Origin: JAOACQ01 sp049968515
GTDB taxonomy: Bacteria > Spirochaetota > Brevinematia > Brevinematales > JAOACQ01
NCBI GenBank assembly: GCA_049968515.1
Contig: JBMFQR010000011.1
Coordinates: 1-60,597 of the forward strand
DNA length: 60,597 nt
Reading direction: 5' to 3'
The notes beneath the pieces were generated by a model, which worked only from the letters and a program-made list of their open reading frames with translations, ran no database searches and was not told where the DNA came from. Of the stretch, positions 8,120 through 17,320 are shown piece after piece. Position 1 is the first letter of the stretch; every line of letters begins with the position of its first letter. Position numbers and translations under genes: made by a program.

Positions 8120-8246
8120 AATAGGTTATAGGCATAGTGGTTTCACTCTCCTTTGACCGCATTTGGAAGAGAGTGCGGTTATCAGGACCCCTGCAGTTAA
8201 AAAAATTTTGCACAAGGATGTTTACAAAAAAACAAGGAGGGTGGCT

Positions 8247-9131
8247 ATGATAGTAAACCACAATATCTCTTCTATATTTTCAAACAGACAGCTAAAGATG
8301 AACGATATGAAACTTTCCGGTGATATCGAGAAGTTGTCCTCGGGTCTAAGAATCAACAAAGCTGGTGACGATGCATCCGGTCTTGCTGTTTCTGAAAAGA
8401 TGAGAGCCCAGGTCTCTGGTCTCCATCAAGCTATGAGAAATACTGAAGATGCTATTTCCTTCTTACAGACGGCAGAGGGCTATCTTGAGGAAACCACAAC
8501 TATTCTTCAGAGGATGAGAGAGCTTTCTGTTCAGGCTGGAAATGGAATATACAGTGATCAGGACAGGATGCTTATTAATGTTGAGTTGTCCCAGCTTGTT
8601 GCCGAGGTGGATAGAATTGCAAAGAACTCACACTATAACGGAATGAACCTGCTTACCGGAAGATTTCAGGCTCCTGAGGCTGGTACAGCTGCTGCAGCAA
8701 CTGCTCCTACACAGCAGACCGCTGGTTTATGGTTCCATATAGGACCGAATATGGACCAGAGAGTTCAGGTGTTTGTAGGAAATATGGATGCACAGGCTTT
8801 GGGACTGATAAATCAGGATGGCAATAAGCTTGTAAGTGCAAGCAATATGGATAGTGCTAACAGATCCATTGGTGTGGTTGACAAGGCTTTGGAGGTTGTT
8901 GTAAAGCAGAGAGCAGATCTTGGTTCATACCAGAACAGGTTTGAAAAACTCTACAAAGGGTTATATGTGGCATATGAAAACACAATGGCTGCAGAGTCAA
9001 GAATAAGAGATACAGATATGGCTCAGCAGATGAGTGAGTATGTCAAGAACCAGATACTGGCACAGTCCAATGTGTCAATGCTGGCTCAGGCAAATTTAAA
9101 GCCTCAGCTGGTGCTGAGGCTTCTCGGTTAG
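8247..9131 (+). CDS. flaB: Periplasmic flagellin, FlaB type (copy 2)
   Basis: A 294-residue second FlaB. It shares IEKLSSGLRINKAGDDASGL, YNGMNLLTGRF and ESRIRDTDMAQQMSEYVK with copy 1. It differs by a short alanine/threonine-rich insert around residues 153-165 in the variable centre. Spirochaetes commonly build filaments from several FlaB proteins. The frame is open upstream to a TTG at 8163, but AAGGAGG immediately precedes the ATG at 8247, where the conserved N-terminus starts. No clear sigma-28 box was seen ahead of it. Confidence 0.95.
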   Translation: MIVNHNISSIFSNRQLKMNDMKLSGDIEKLSSGLRINKAGDDASGLAVSEKMRAQVSGLHQAMRNTEDAISFLQTAEGYLEETTTILQRMRELSVQAGNGIYSDQDRMLINVELSQLVAEVDRIAKNSHYNGMNLLTGRFQAPEAGTAAAATAPTQQTAGLWFHIGPNMDQRVQVFVGNMDAQALGLINQDGNKLVSASNMDSANRSIGVVDKALEVVVKQRADLGSYQNRFEKLYKGLYVAYENTMAAESRIRDTDMAQQMSEYVKNQILAQSNVSMLAQANLKPQLVLRLLG

Positions 9132-9156
9132 TTAGGGATAGGCTTCCCTAACTTTT
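9131..9156 (+). terminator. Intrinsic terminator after flaB copy 2
   Basis: An 8-bp stem GTTAGGGA (9131-9138) / TCCCTAAC (9145-9152) is followed by TTTT. The left arm begins on the last base of the flaB stop codon. Confidence 0.75.
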
Positions 9157-9280
9157 AGGTAAAAGGTGCTGTATAACTGCGGGGGTTCCTGATTTACATT
9201 ATCAATATCGACCTGATTTAATTTGGCTTTAGGATTTTTTTGAAAAAAATTTCTGGTTGGTGATCATAAATTAGAGAGAT

Positions 9281-9316
9281 AAGGGTGCAATGCTACAAAG
9301 ATGGTGTTGCACCCTT
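9281..9316 (+). other. Hairpin in nitroreductase leader
   Basis: A perfect 10-bp inverted repeat (AAGGGTGCAA 9281-9290, TTGCACCCTT 9307-9316) with a 16-nt loop ends 20 nt before the ATG at 9337. It could be a leader structure or an operator dyad. AAAATTT follows, so weak termination is also possible. Confidence 0.45.
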
Positions 9317-9336
9317 AAAATTTAAAGGGAATAATT

Positions 9337-9855
9337 ATGAACATAATATTAAAGCGTAGAAGTATCCGTGATTACAAATCAAAGCCTATTTCAGAAAGAT
9401 TGATCAGAAAGATCCTGCTGGCGGGAATGGCAGCTCCAAGCTCATGGGGTTCAAAACCGTGGGCTTTTGTAGTAATTAAAAATCGAAAAATTCTGGATGA
9501 AATAGCAAAAAGACATGGTTATGCAAATATGTGTAAAAAAGCCCCCTGTGTTATTCTTGTATGTGGAGTTCCAGAAAATATGAAAGAGGCGGATTTTTTA
9601 CCACAGGATTGTGCCGCAGCCACAGAGAATATGCTTCTGGAAGCAACAGGGCTTGGCCTTGGAAGTGTATGGATCGGGCTTTATCCAAAAGATGAAAGGA
9701 TGAGGCTTTTAAGAGAGCTTGCAGGTGTTCCAGAAAATGTTATCCCATTCTCTCTTGTTGTAATCGGCTACCCGAATGAAAAAAAAGAACCTCACAGAGA
9801 ATTTTATACAGAGAAAGTCCATTATGAAAAATGGGGTAATTTTCAATCTGAATAG
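9337..9855 (+). CDS. Nitroreductase-family flavoprotein
   Basis: A 172-residue FMN-dependent NAD(P)H oxidoreductase of the nitroreductase fold. It has the N-terminal RRSIRDYKSKPISE phosphate-binding arginines, the AGMAAPSSWGSKPWAFVVI loop, and the GLGLGSVWIGLYP motif near residue 107. The ending is FSLVVIGYPNEKK. The usual length is 165-220. The physiological substrate of such small family members is generally unknown. It stands alone between the flagellin terminator and a convergent gene. Confidence 0.88.
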   Translation: MNIILKRRSIRDYKSKPISERLIRKILLAGMAAPSSWGSKPWAFVVIKNRKILDEIAKRHGYANMCKKAPCVILVCGVPENMKEADFLPQDCAAATENMLLEATGLGLGSVWIGLYPKDERMRLLRELAGVPENVIPFSLVVIGYPNEKKEPHREFYTEKVHYEKWGNFQSE

Positions 9856-9913
9856 ATGGCAAACTAAATGAAGATGTGACATTTTTAATCTGCTTGATGT
9901 AAGGAATTTCAAT

Positions 9914-10762
9914 TCATTTTTTAAATAGAATGGTTTTTGAATTTTTGTTGTATAAAGAGAAAAGCTGTTTCAATTTTTCTCCATCTTCAGTATAAAAAAA
10001 ACTTGAAAATTTGTAATTTTCAATTCTTTTAGAAAACTCTTCCTCGATGTCATTTACTGCTTCCCCAAAAAACCTCTTCCAGTTTTCCTTTGAGTATTCG
10101 GTCCTTGCAAAGTCAATAACCCTTCTTCTTCCAAATTTTTCAATCATAAATTCAGCAAATTCTTTTACCTCTGGAATTATAACAAGCCTCGAAAAAGGCA
10201 TTTCAAGCTCATTTATTGAGAAGTATCTGTACTGCCTTTCAAATAGCTCCTGAATTGAAACAAAAATGGTTTCAGATAGTAAAAAATTGACAGAAAATTT
10301 ATAAAGCTCCGATTTTTCCCTTTCTGAAAGAGAATGTTTTATTGCAAAATTATCCAGCTCATCAATTCTAAATATTTTTTTGCTTTCATTGTCTTTTTTT
10401 AGAAATCTATTCCTGAACATAAACCAGTCACACTCAATGATTCCATATTTTAAGGCTAAATTTTTTAGCTCATTATAGTAACTACTTGCAATTTCAAAAA
10501 ATAAAACATATGGGCTGGAATATTTTATTTCCTTTGAAGATGATGGGACAAAGTTTTTTCTGTATAATGAAAAAATCTTTTCAAGCATTATAAGAGCTTC
10601 TTTTTCATCTCTTTCATTATCAAGCTTTACGAGAATAAAAGGTGAGCCATCCTTTTTTACCTCAATAACCCTTTCACTTCCAGCTTCTGATGAAAAAAAG
10701 GTGAATTTAGCCTGTAGAGAACAGGAAAAAAAAAGGAGAAAAAGAAAAAAAAGAGGCTTCAT
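9914..10762 (-). CDS. Exported protein of unknown function
   Basis: A 282-residue protein with a signal peptide (MKPLFFLFLLFFSCSLQA). The mature part is charged and mostly helical. Its C-terminal region (FGRRRVIDFARTEYS...FFGEAVNDIEEEFSKRI) resembles the helical tail that follows gluzincin (peptidase MA-like) domains, but no HExxH zinc motif is present, so no peptidase activity is claimed. It sits 18 nt downstream of the HD-GYP gene on the same strand, so it is probably in that operon. I do not recognise a family with confidence. Confidence 0.65.
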   Translation of the reverse strand: MKPLFFLFLLFFSCSLQAKFTFFSSEAGSERVIEVKKDGSPFILVKLDNERDEKEALIMLEKIFSLYRKNFVPSSSKEIKYSSPYVLFFEIASSYYNELKNLALKYGIIECDWFMFRNRFLKKDNESKKIFRIDELDNFAIKHSLSEREKSELYKFSVNFLLSETIFVSIQELFERQYRYFSINELEMPFSRLVIIPEVKEFAEFMIEKFGRRRVIDFARTEYSKENWKRFFGEAVNDIEEEFSKRIENYKFSSFFYTEDGEKLKQLFSLYNKNSKTILFKK

Positions 10763-10780
10763 TTTTATTACCCGCAGTTT

Positions 10781-12613
10781 TTAAGGATTTTCCAGCTCTT
10801 CCTCTAAGGACAGAGGAAATTGATCTTCATATCTCTTTTTGATTCTTTCAAATGTATCAATGTTTTTAAGTAATATACTTGCAAGCTCTGGATCAAAATG
10901 TTTTCCACTTTCTTCCATAATAAACTCTACCACCTTATCAATAGACCAAGCCTTTTTATAAACCCTGTCACTTGAAAGTGAGTCAAAAACATCGGCAATA
11001 GCAACAATTCTTCCGTAAATATGTATCTCATTCCCTTTCAATCCACTTGGATAGCCACTTCCGTCATATTTTTCATGGTGTTGCAGAGCAATTGTTGCAG
11101 CGGAAGTAAAAAGATCTCTTTTGCTTTTATTCAGCATTTCGTAACCTATAATCGTGTGCAACTTGATTATCTCAAACTCCTTTGTGGTAAGCTTTGATGG
11201 CTTATTTAAAATCTCGTCTGGAATGCCAAGTTTTCCTATATCGTGCATTGGAGAGGCAAGTGTTATCAATCTTATGTCTTTTTCTGAAAGTCCAAGAAGC
11301 TCGGCAAGTATTTTTGAAAATTGAGACACCCTTAAGATATGATTGTCAGTTTCTTTAGAGCGGGCTTCTGCAATTTCACATAATCTAAGGATAACCTCTC
11401 TTTGTGTCACTTCAAGTTCTTTTGTAAGGAAGGAAAGCTCCTCATGTGACTTCTTAATATATATTTTATCGAGTTCAAGCTGCCTTGCATAAATTTTAAG
11501 ATTATTATGAACATTATAGAGTCTAATTCTCAATATATTGATCAGTATTATAACAAAGGCAAATATTCCCCAGTGAGTAATAAAACCTATTCTTGGAATT
11601 AATGCAAGATCCTGAAATATATCAATCAAACTGAAAAATATTATGATGAGAAAGCCATAAAGAATCATTCTTGCTTCTTTGTTTTTCCTTATGAATACGA
11701 GATAAATTATATTTACAATCCCTGAGAAGAGTGTAAAAAGGATTACTGCATTAAAGATATCAAGACTAGTAAGTAAAATGTTGGGATCAACAATACTTAA
11801 AATAGAAATAACTATAGCAAAGGAAAGATTTAAAATAAACAGGAGCAGTGGGTACCTGCCAAAGATATTTCTTTCCACATCTTTATTCAGTAAGTAAAAG
11901 AAATAGCACATTCCTGCAGGAGCAAGATAGAGGCTCAAGAGTTCAAGGTATCCCCAGAGAATTGCATTATTCCCAAAGAGAAAGACGCGGAGCTCTGTCC
12001 TGCAAAATGTGGTAATTCCCAGTAGAAAGCTAAATACTCCAACAGAGATAAAGGATTGAAACTGGGATGCGGTGGAGAAGGAAAGAAATACCATTGCAAT
12101 TCCCATAAGGATAAACAATGCTGAGAGTATAAGCTTATCCATTTCTTTTCCGAACAATCCAGAGATTATATCTGCCTTCTCGCCTATTTTTATAGGATAA
12201 ATAAAACCTATGTTTTGAAAGCAGGTATAAACCTTTACATAGATCATCTTTCCGTAAGAGTTTTCAGGAAGATCAACAAAATGCCTGCCAAAGGATGTAA
12301 GATTTATATCTTTACTGCCATATTGATATATCTTATTGGTTTCAAGATAGATTTCGACATACTGGTCAAAATGATAGGTGTTTAAGATTAAATCTTTTGC
12401 CTCAACTTCTGGGATTTTAGTTCTGAAAAAAATTGTAAGATTGGTCTTGCGGGAAAACTCAAAGTAGGTTTTATTTGTGGGCTTCCAGTCAGCTTTTTCA
12501 AAATCCTGAGGTGAAAGCTCTCCAAAGTGTATTTCCCAGTTAGAAAGAGTGGAAACACCTGCATTCAGAGTTGAGAAGAAAAAGAAGACAAAAAGAAAAG
12601 ATAAAATTATCAT
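10781..12613 (-). CDS. 7TM sensor (7TM-DISM-like) with HD-GYP c-di-GMP phosphodiesterase domain
   Basis: A 610-residue membrane receptor. A signal segment is followed by an extracytoplasmic beta-rich domain (about 20-150, like 7TMR-DISMED2) and about seven membrane helices (about 155-365). A short coiled linker and an HD-GYP domain follow. The HD pair is H457-D458 in HDIGKLGIPDEIL, H512-H513 in HHEKYDGSGYP, and the GYP is 520-522. All catalytic motifs are present, so hydrolysis of c-di-GMP is expected. The input ligand is unknown. It lies 42 nt from glyS and upstream of the exported unknown. Confidence 0.92.
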   Translation of the reverse strand: MIILSFLFVFFFFSTLNAGVSTLSNWEIHFGELSPQDFEKADWKPTNKTYFEFSRKTNLTIFFRTKIPEVEAKDLILNTYHFDQYVEIYLETNKIYQYGSKDINLTSFGRHFVDLPENSYGKMIYVKVYTCFQNIGFIYPIKIGEKADIISGLFGKEMDKLILSALFILMGIAMVFLSFSTASQFQSFISVGVFSFLLGITTFCRTELRVFLFGNNAILWGYLELLSLYLAPAGMCYFFYLLNKDVERNIFGRYPLLLFILNLSFAIVISILSIVDPNILLTSLDIFNAVILFTLFSGIVNIIYLVFIRKNKEARMILYGFLIIIFFSLIDIFQDLALIPRIGFITHWGIFAFVIILINILRIRLYNVHNNLKIYARQLELDKIYIKKSHEELSFLTKELEVTQREVILRLCEIAEARSKETDNHILRVSQFSKILAELLGLSEKDIRLITLASPMHDIGKLGIPDEILNKPSKLTTKEFEIIKLHTIIGYEMLNKSKRDLFTSAATIALQHHEKYDGSGYPSGLKGNEIHIYGRIVAIADVFDSLSSDRVYKKAWSIDKVVEFIMEESGKHFDPELASILLKNIDTFERIKKRYEDQFPLSLEEELENP

Positions 12614-12654
12614 TATAAACTACCCCTCATCTTTCAACGAAAGGACAGTACCCC

Positions 12655-14706
12655 CTACTCAACAACAATCTTTTCAAAATCAATCAAACCCATAAAAAGC
12701 TTATCAATTGTGCTTAATAGTGCAACCCTATTGTCCTTTAACTCTCTATTTTCATCCATTACAAGAACCTTATCAAAGAATTCATCTACTGTCTCCCTAT
12801 AACCTGCAAGAGCAATAGCACACTTTTCATATTCCTTTTTCTCAAGGTGCTGATTAATCACATTATAGCTATCTTTATAAAGTTTGTAAAGTTTTTTCTC
12901 GGCTTCTTCAATTAGAAGTTCCTCTTTAAATTTTATGATCTTCTCGTTTTTTATTATATTCTTAATCCTTTTAAAGGTAAGGGCAAGGTCTTTAAAACCT
13001 TCAGTTTGCCTTAAGGAATGAATTGCTTTAATTCTTAAAAAGGCATCATATATGTCGGAAACTGTTGTTATTCCAGCCTCAATTTCGTCAAATTCAAAAC
13101 CATACTCCTTAAGCACGGTTTTTGTCCTTGTGGTGATAAAATTCTTTACTTTTTCTTCAAATTCCTCTTTTGAGATGGAAAGATAGCCCTGATATATTTC
13201 AATTGAGGTGGAAAGCAATTTTAAGATGTCAAGGTTAAGCTTGCATTCAATCAATATTCTTATCACACCGAGAGTCTGTCTTCTTAAGCCATATGGATCC
13301 TTTGAACCGGTGACAAAATTTCCTCTCGAATATAAGGCAAAAAGATTATCAAGCTTGTCTGCAAGAGAGACCAGAATGCCTTCCCTGTAAGAGGGGAGAG
13401 CATCACCACTATATCTGGGCTGGTAATGTTCCTTTATGCTTTTCGCAACATTCCCCTTCTCGCCTGAATGTAAGGCATAATAATATCCTATCACACCCTG
13501 AAGCTCTGGAAATTCATAAACCATATTGGTAACAAGATCACATTTTGAGAGAATGGCAGTTCTTAATGCATCATTTAAAACATCCTGCCAGCCAAAGATA
13601 TTTGAAATTTTTTCTGTAAGGAACTTTATTCTTTCTACTTTATCTTTCATACTGCCAAGGCCTTTTATGAAAAGCACTTCGCCAAGCCTCGGCAGGTAGG
13701 TTTCAAGTTTTACCTTTCTATCCTCATCGTAAAAAAACTTTCCATCAGAAAACCTTGCTCTTATAACTCTTTCATTTCCTCTTATTATTTCTGGATTTTC
13801 AATGGTATTAAGCACTATTAAAAATTTGTTTATCAGTTCTCCACTTTCGTTTTCGAGGGGGATATATTTCTGGTGTTCTACCATTTCGGAAACAAGGACC
13901 TCTTTGGGTAAACTTAAGAACTCCTCTTCAAATTCCCCGACGCTAACTACTGGAAATTCTGTGAGATTAATCAATGTGTCAAGCAGTCTTTCATCAAGAA
14001 GAGGCTTTGCTTTAAGATTTTTAGCCTTTGCTTCTACGCCCTCAAGTATAATTTTTTTCCTCTCATTATAATCTGCTATTACGTATGAGTTTCTAAGTAT
14101 GTTTTCATAATCTATAGCCCTCTCTATTTTTACTGGAGAGACAGAAAGTATTCTGTGTCCATAAGTAACATTGGAAGAAGATAGATTTTCGAGGGTAAAG
14201 CTTATCTTATCTTTACCATAGATAGCGGTTATCCACTTTATTGGTCTGACAAAGCTTATGTTTGATTCACCCCATTTCATAACCTTTGGGAAGCTGATTG
14301 AGAAAATAGCTTCTTTTACCAATTCCCCCACGAGGCCCCTTATGTCAATTCCACCCGTTTTTTGTTTAAGATAGACATAACCATTTTCTTTGAAAACTTC
14401 ATTGAGCTTTGCATTATTTGAAGAAAGGAAGCCCATCAGTGCCTTTGTTGGTTTATCCTTCTCATCAAATGCAGCTTTTAGAGAAGGGCCCTTTTTTTCG
14501 ACTATCTTTTCCTTTGTTTTTTCTGAAAGGTCTTTTAAGATAAGCGATAGCCTTCTCGGTGTACCCAGAATCTTCATTTCAGAATAATCAAAGCCATACA
14601 ACTCAAGCTTTTCACGACAGATGTTCTCGAAATCCCTAAGACTCTGTGTGAGTATTTCATGGGGAATTTCTTCTACACCAACTTCAATGAGCAAATTATC
14701 AACCAT
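12655..14706 (-). CDS. glyS: Glycyl-tRNA synthetase beta subunit
   Basis: The 683-residue beta subunit of the bacterial alpha2beta2 glycyl-tRNA synthetase. It starts with the family hallmark LLIEVGVEEIPHEIL. The HD-type domain is in the middle, with typical stretches such as KFFYDEDRKVKLETYLPRL and SLADKLDNLFALYSRGNF...GSKDPYGLRR. The C-terminal anticodon-binding-like region ends FDKVLVMDENRELKDNRVALL. The length is normal. The partner glyQ is 16 kb away on the other strand, which is unusual because the two are adjacent or fused in many genomes. Confidence 0.96.
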   Translation of the reverse strand: MVDNLLIEVGVEEIPHEILTQSLRDFENICREKLELYGFDYSEMKILGTPRRLSLILKDLSEKTKEKIVEKKGPSLKAAFDEKDKPTKALMGFLSSNNAKLNEVFKENGYVYLKQKTGGIDIRGLVGELVKEAIFSISFPKVMKWGESNISFVRPIKWITAIYGKDKISFTLENLSSSNVTYGHRILSVSPVKIERAIDYENILRNSYVIADYNERKKIILEGVEAKAKNLKAKPLLDERLLDTLINLTEFPVVSVGEFEEEFLSLPKEVLVSEMVEHQKYIPLENESGELINKFLIVLNTIENPEIIRGNERVIRARFSDGKFFYDEDRKVKLETYLPRLGEVLFIKGLGSMKDKVERIKFLTEKISNIFGWQDVLNDALRTAILSKCDLVTNMVYEFPELQGVIGYYYALHSGEKGNVAKSIKEHYQPRYSGDALPSYREGILVSLADKLDNLFALYSRGNFVTGSKDPYGLRRQTLGVIRILIECKLNLDILKLLSTSIEIYQGYLSISKEEFEEKVKNFITTRTKTVLKEYGFEFDEIEAGITTVSDIYDAFLRIKAIHSLRQTEGFKDLALTFKRIKNIIKNEKIIKFKEELLIEEAEKKLYKLYKDSYNVINQHLEKKEYEKCAIALAGYRETVDEFFDKVLVMDENRELKDNRVALLSTIDKLFMGLIDFEKIVVE

Positions 14707-14815
14707 TGTGGTCTCCGTAAGTTGAATGCACTACCAGAGGTTGTGCTTTCTCTAACATATTAATAAGATTATAAAAAATCTATTAAAAAAAAACAATTTT
14801 TCAGCTAAATACATA

Positions 14816-17059
14816 TTATTCTCTGAAACTCTTTTTCCTTTTCTTCTCGATGTAGAGCTTTTCATCAACAATTGTAAGCATATGTTCTATGCTTATGACC
14901 TCAAAGGGATTAAATGATTGAAAACCCACACTTAGGGATAAAAGGTAGGGCTTCTTTGAGAGAGAGTTATACTTTTTTAGCTCATTGTCAAGCCTTTTCA
15001 AAATTAATACAGTCATCTTTTCACTTTTTTTCTTTTTTAGAGCAATTGCTACAAATTCATCTCCGCCAACTCTTGCTACTAAATCACTTTTTCTGAAGCA
15101 CCTTTTTAATATATTAGCCGCATTCTTGAGAGCCTCATCACCTTCGATATGACCCAGATTATCGTTTATCATTTTTAGATTATCAAGGTCTATAAAAAAC
15201 ACCTCCATTTCATAACATTTATCCTTGGCAGTATTCAACATTCTATCTGCAATCTCAAAAAATCCTCTCCTGTTGTACAATCCTGTGAGGGCATCTATCT
15301 CGGCAAGATTCTTAAGCTCAATATTAAATCTTTCAAGCTCACTATTTGCAAGTTCAAGCTCTTCTCTACTTTTTCTCTGCTCCTCCCAGAGAGAAATAAT
15401 TCTCATAGAAAGGCCGAGGTTTTCCTGTAAATACACATACAACAGCTCGCTTACATATGGATCAAGATTTAATACTATATATCCAAAGTGTCTTTCTCTA
15501 TTATATATTGTCAAAACGCCAAGATAGAAGAGATTTTCAGGAAGAAGTTCTTTTGGAAAAAAATCTTTTGTGGGCAATTCAATATTTTCTTTGAACTCTC
15601 TGCTTGAAGCATTGTAAATAAAAGAAATAAGGGACTTATCGGGAAGCTTCCACTTGGTTCGTGAGATTCTTTCAGGAGATTTATCAAACAATATCATACT
15701 GAAAAACTTTATTCCAAATATAGAAAAGAAATTTCTCATAGCCTTTTTTAATTCAGAAAAATCGGTGATGCAATAGATATTCTGTGCAAAATTTCTCAAT
15801 GTTTGCATTAGAAAATCAAGCTCAAGTTTTTCTCTACCCTCAACCCTTTTCATTGCATAGGTAACAAGTATTGAAGCTTTTTCCCAGAAATGCAATGCCC
15901 AATCTATTTTTGCTGTCTCCGATATGCTTATTAAGAAATCAAAAACCTCATACAATAAGTAGAGATAGTCTTCATCTCCGTTTATTGAAATTATCAGGTT
16001 GTTTAGATTTGATAAAAAGCTATCTCCATCAATCTTTTTTTCGATAAATGAAAGAATTAACTCAATGGTTTTATCAAAAATTTTATTTGAGTTTTCCTGT
16101 AAATCTATATTGAGAGATTTAATGTAATCAGTCAAAATATTTTCAAGGTTTGGGGCATTCTGTAAAAATTTCTTGTCTTTGACTTTTTTAGGACTTATGC
16201 ATCCACAACTCTGTCTTACTATTAACTGGCAGTCAAGTACAGTAAGTTCGGGAACATTTTCCCCCATTAGCATTCTGTATATCAATTCCACTGCAACTTC
16301 CCCCTCTTTTTCTAACGGCTGTTTTACAGTGGTAAGAGGGGGCTCTGTAAACTGAACATCCTTTTGATCATCAAATCCAGTAAGTAGAATATCCGCTGGT
16401 ATCTGAAACCCTTTCTTTTTTAGCTCTTCATAGGCAGCGAGAGCCATTGTGTCATTTGCTGCAACTATTGCATCTGGGAATATCTTCCTTTCATAAATTA
16501 GTGTCCTTACCGCCTCTCTGCCGCTATCAATTCTGAAATCACCAGGCAAAATGAGATTTTCATCAAAATCTATTCCATTTTCAGTCAGCGCCTCTCTGTA
16601 ACCATTGAATCTTCCAATTGCATCAGGGTGTGTTTCAGGTCCGGAAATGTAGGCGATTCTTTTGCAATTGTGCTCTTTTATAAGATGTAAAACAATTTCT
16701 TTCATTGCTTTTTTGTTATTGATCACTATACTGGGAATCCCCTTTATGGGAACGGTTATACTTATTTTTGGGATTTCCTTCCTATAATAGTTGAAAAATT
16801 TTAAGAATTCTTTTTCACCTATGTCGTTAATAAGAACACCAGAGGTAAATATTAAACCATCAAGAAAATTTACGTGGGTAAGCTCATAAACTACATTTTC
16901 ATAAAGCTCAAAATTCGCAGGGGAATCTGGAGATTTGCCTGCGAAGAAAATGACATTAATGTTTAGCTTTCTTGCCTTTTTTACTATAGACTTCCATATG
17001 GGAACCTGATACATTCCTTCAAACTGATTGATCAAGACACCTATTGTGAATCTTTTCAT
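14816..17059 (-). CDS. Cytosolic LacI-type sugar-sensor domain fused to GGDEF diguanylate cyclase
   Basis: A 747-residue protein. Residues 1-300 form a LacI/GalR-type periplasmic-binding fold (AYISGPETHPDAIGRFNGYREAL; LTGFDDQKDVQFTEPPLTTVKQP), but there is neither a helix-turn-helix nor a signal peptide. It is therefore a cytoplasmic ligand sensor rather than a repressor. A helical/GAF-like middle region and a coiled coil (about 555-590) lead to the GGDEF domain (about 592-740). The active-site GGDEF is at 665-669 and the inhibitory I-site RKSD at 656-659, so a feedback-inhibited c-di-GMP synthase is predicted. The ligand is unknown, probably a sugar or nucleoside by fold. Confidence 0.9.
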   Translation of the reverse strand: MKRFTIGVLINQFEGMYQVPIWKSIVKKARKLNINVIFFAGKSPDSPANFELYENVVYELTHVNFLDGLIFTSGVLINDIGEKEFLKFFNYYRKEIPKISITVPIKGIPSIVINNKKAMKEIVLHLIKEHNCKRIAYISGPETHPDAIGRFNGYREALTENGIDFDENLILPGDFRIDSGREAVRTLIYERKIFPDAIVAANDTMALAAYEELKKKGFQIPADILLTGFDDQKDVQFTEPPLTTVKQPLEKEGEVAVELIYRMLMGENVPELTVLDCQLIVRQSCGCISPKKVKDKKFLQNAPNLENILTDYIKSLNIDLQENSNKIFDKTIELILSFIEKKIDGDSFLSNLNNLIISINGDEDYLYLLYEVFDFLISISETAKIDWALHFWEKASILVTYAMKRVEGREKLELDFLMQTLRNFAQNIYCITDFSELKKAMRNFFSIFGIKFFSMILFDKSPERISRTKWKLPDKSLISFIYNASSREFKENIELPTKDFFPKELLPENLFYLGVLTIYNRERHFGYIVLNLDPYVSELLYVYLQENLGLSMRIISLWEEQRKSREELELANSELERFNIELKNLAEIDALTGLYNRRGFFEIADRMLNTAKDKCYEMEVFFIDLDNLKMINDNLGHIEGDEALKNAANILKRCFRKSDLVARVGGDEFVAIALKKKKSEKMTVLILKRLDNELKKYNSLSKKPYLLSLSVGFQSFNPFEVISIEHMLTIVDEKLYIEKKRKKSFRE

Positions 17060-17259
17060 AAATATAATTTCCAGAACTAAAATTAAACACAGGAAAATGA
17101 TTTTCTGGCTTTCTTACCTCCTATCTTATTATATTTTGAGGCAAATAAAATGGCAAGTTTGTTTTTATTAATTACCTGAAAGGGTAAATGGCAGTATGCA
17201 GGGATGTTGAGAACGCCTTTATAATTATAACAACGTTGCAGGTCAATCTATATAATTTG

Positions 17260-17288
17260 TTGAAATAAAAAAAAAGAGACTATATAAT
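17260..17288 (+). promoter_or_regulatory. Sigma-70-type promoter of the OmpA-family gene
   Basis: TTGAAA (17260-17265), a 17-bp A-rich spacer and TATAAT (17283-17288), 33 nt before the ATG at 17321. The remainder of the divergent 17060-17320 gap shows AT-rich sequence and no other clear structure. Confidence 0.7.
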
Positions 17289-17320
17289 TTTAATTGCTGG
17301 TTTAGTAAAGGAGTAATATA

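Noticed and set aside
9914..10762. Metallopeptidase (gluzincin) assignment for the exported unknown
   Set aside because: The C-terminal helices look similar but no HExxH motif exists anywhere in the protein.
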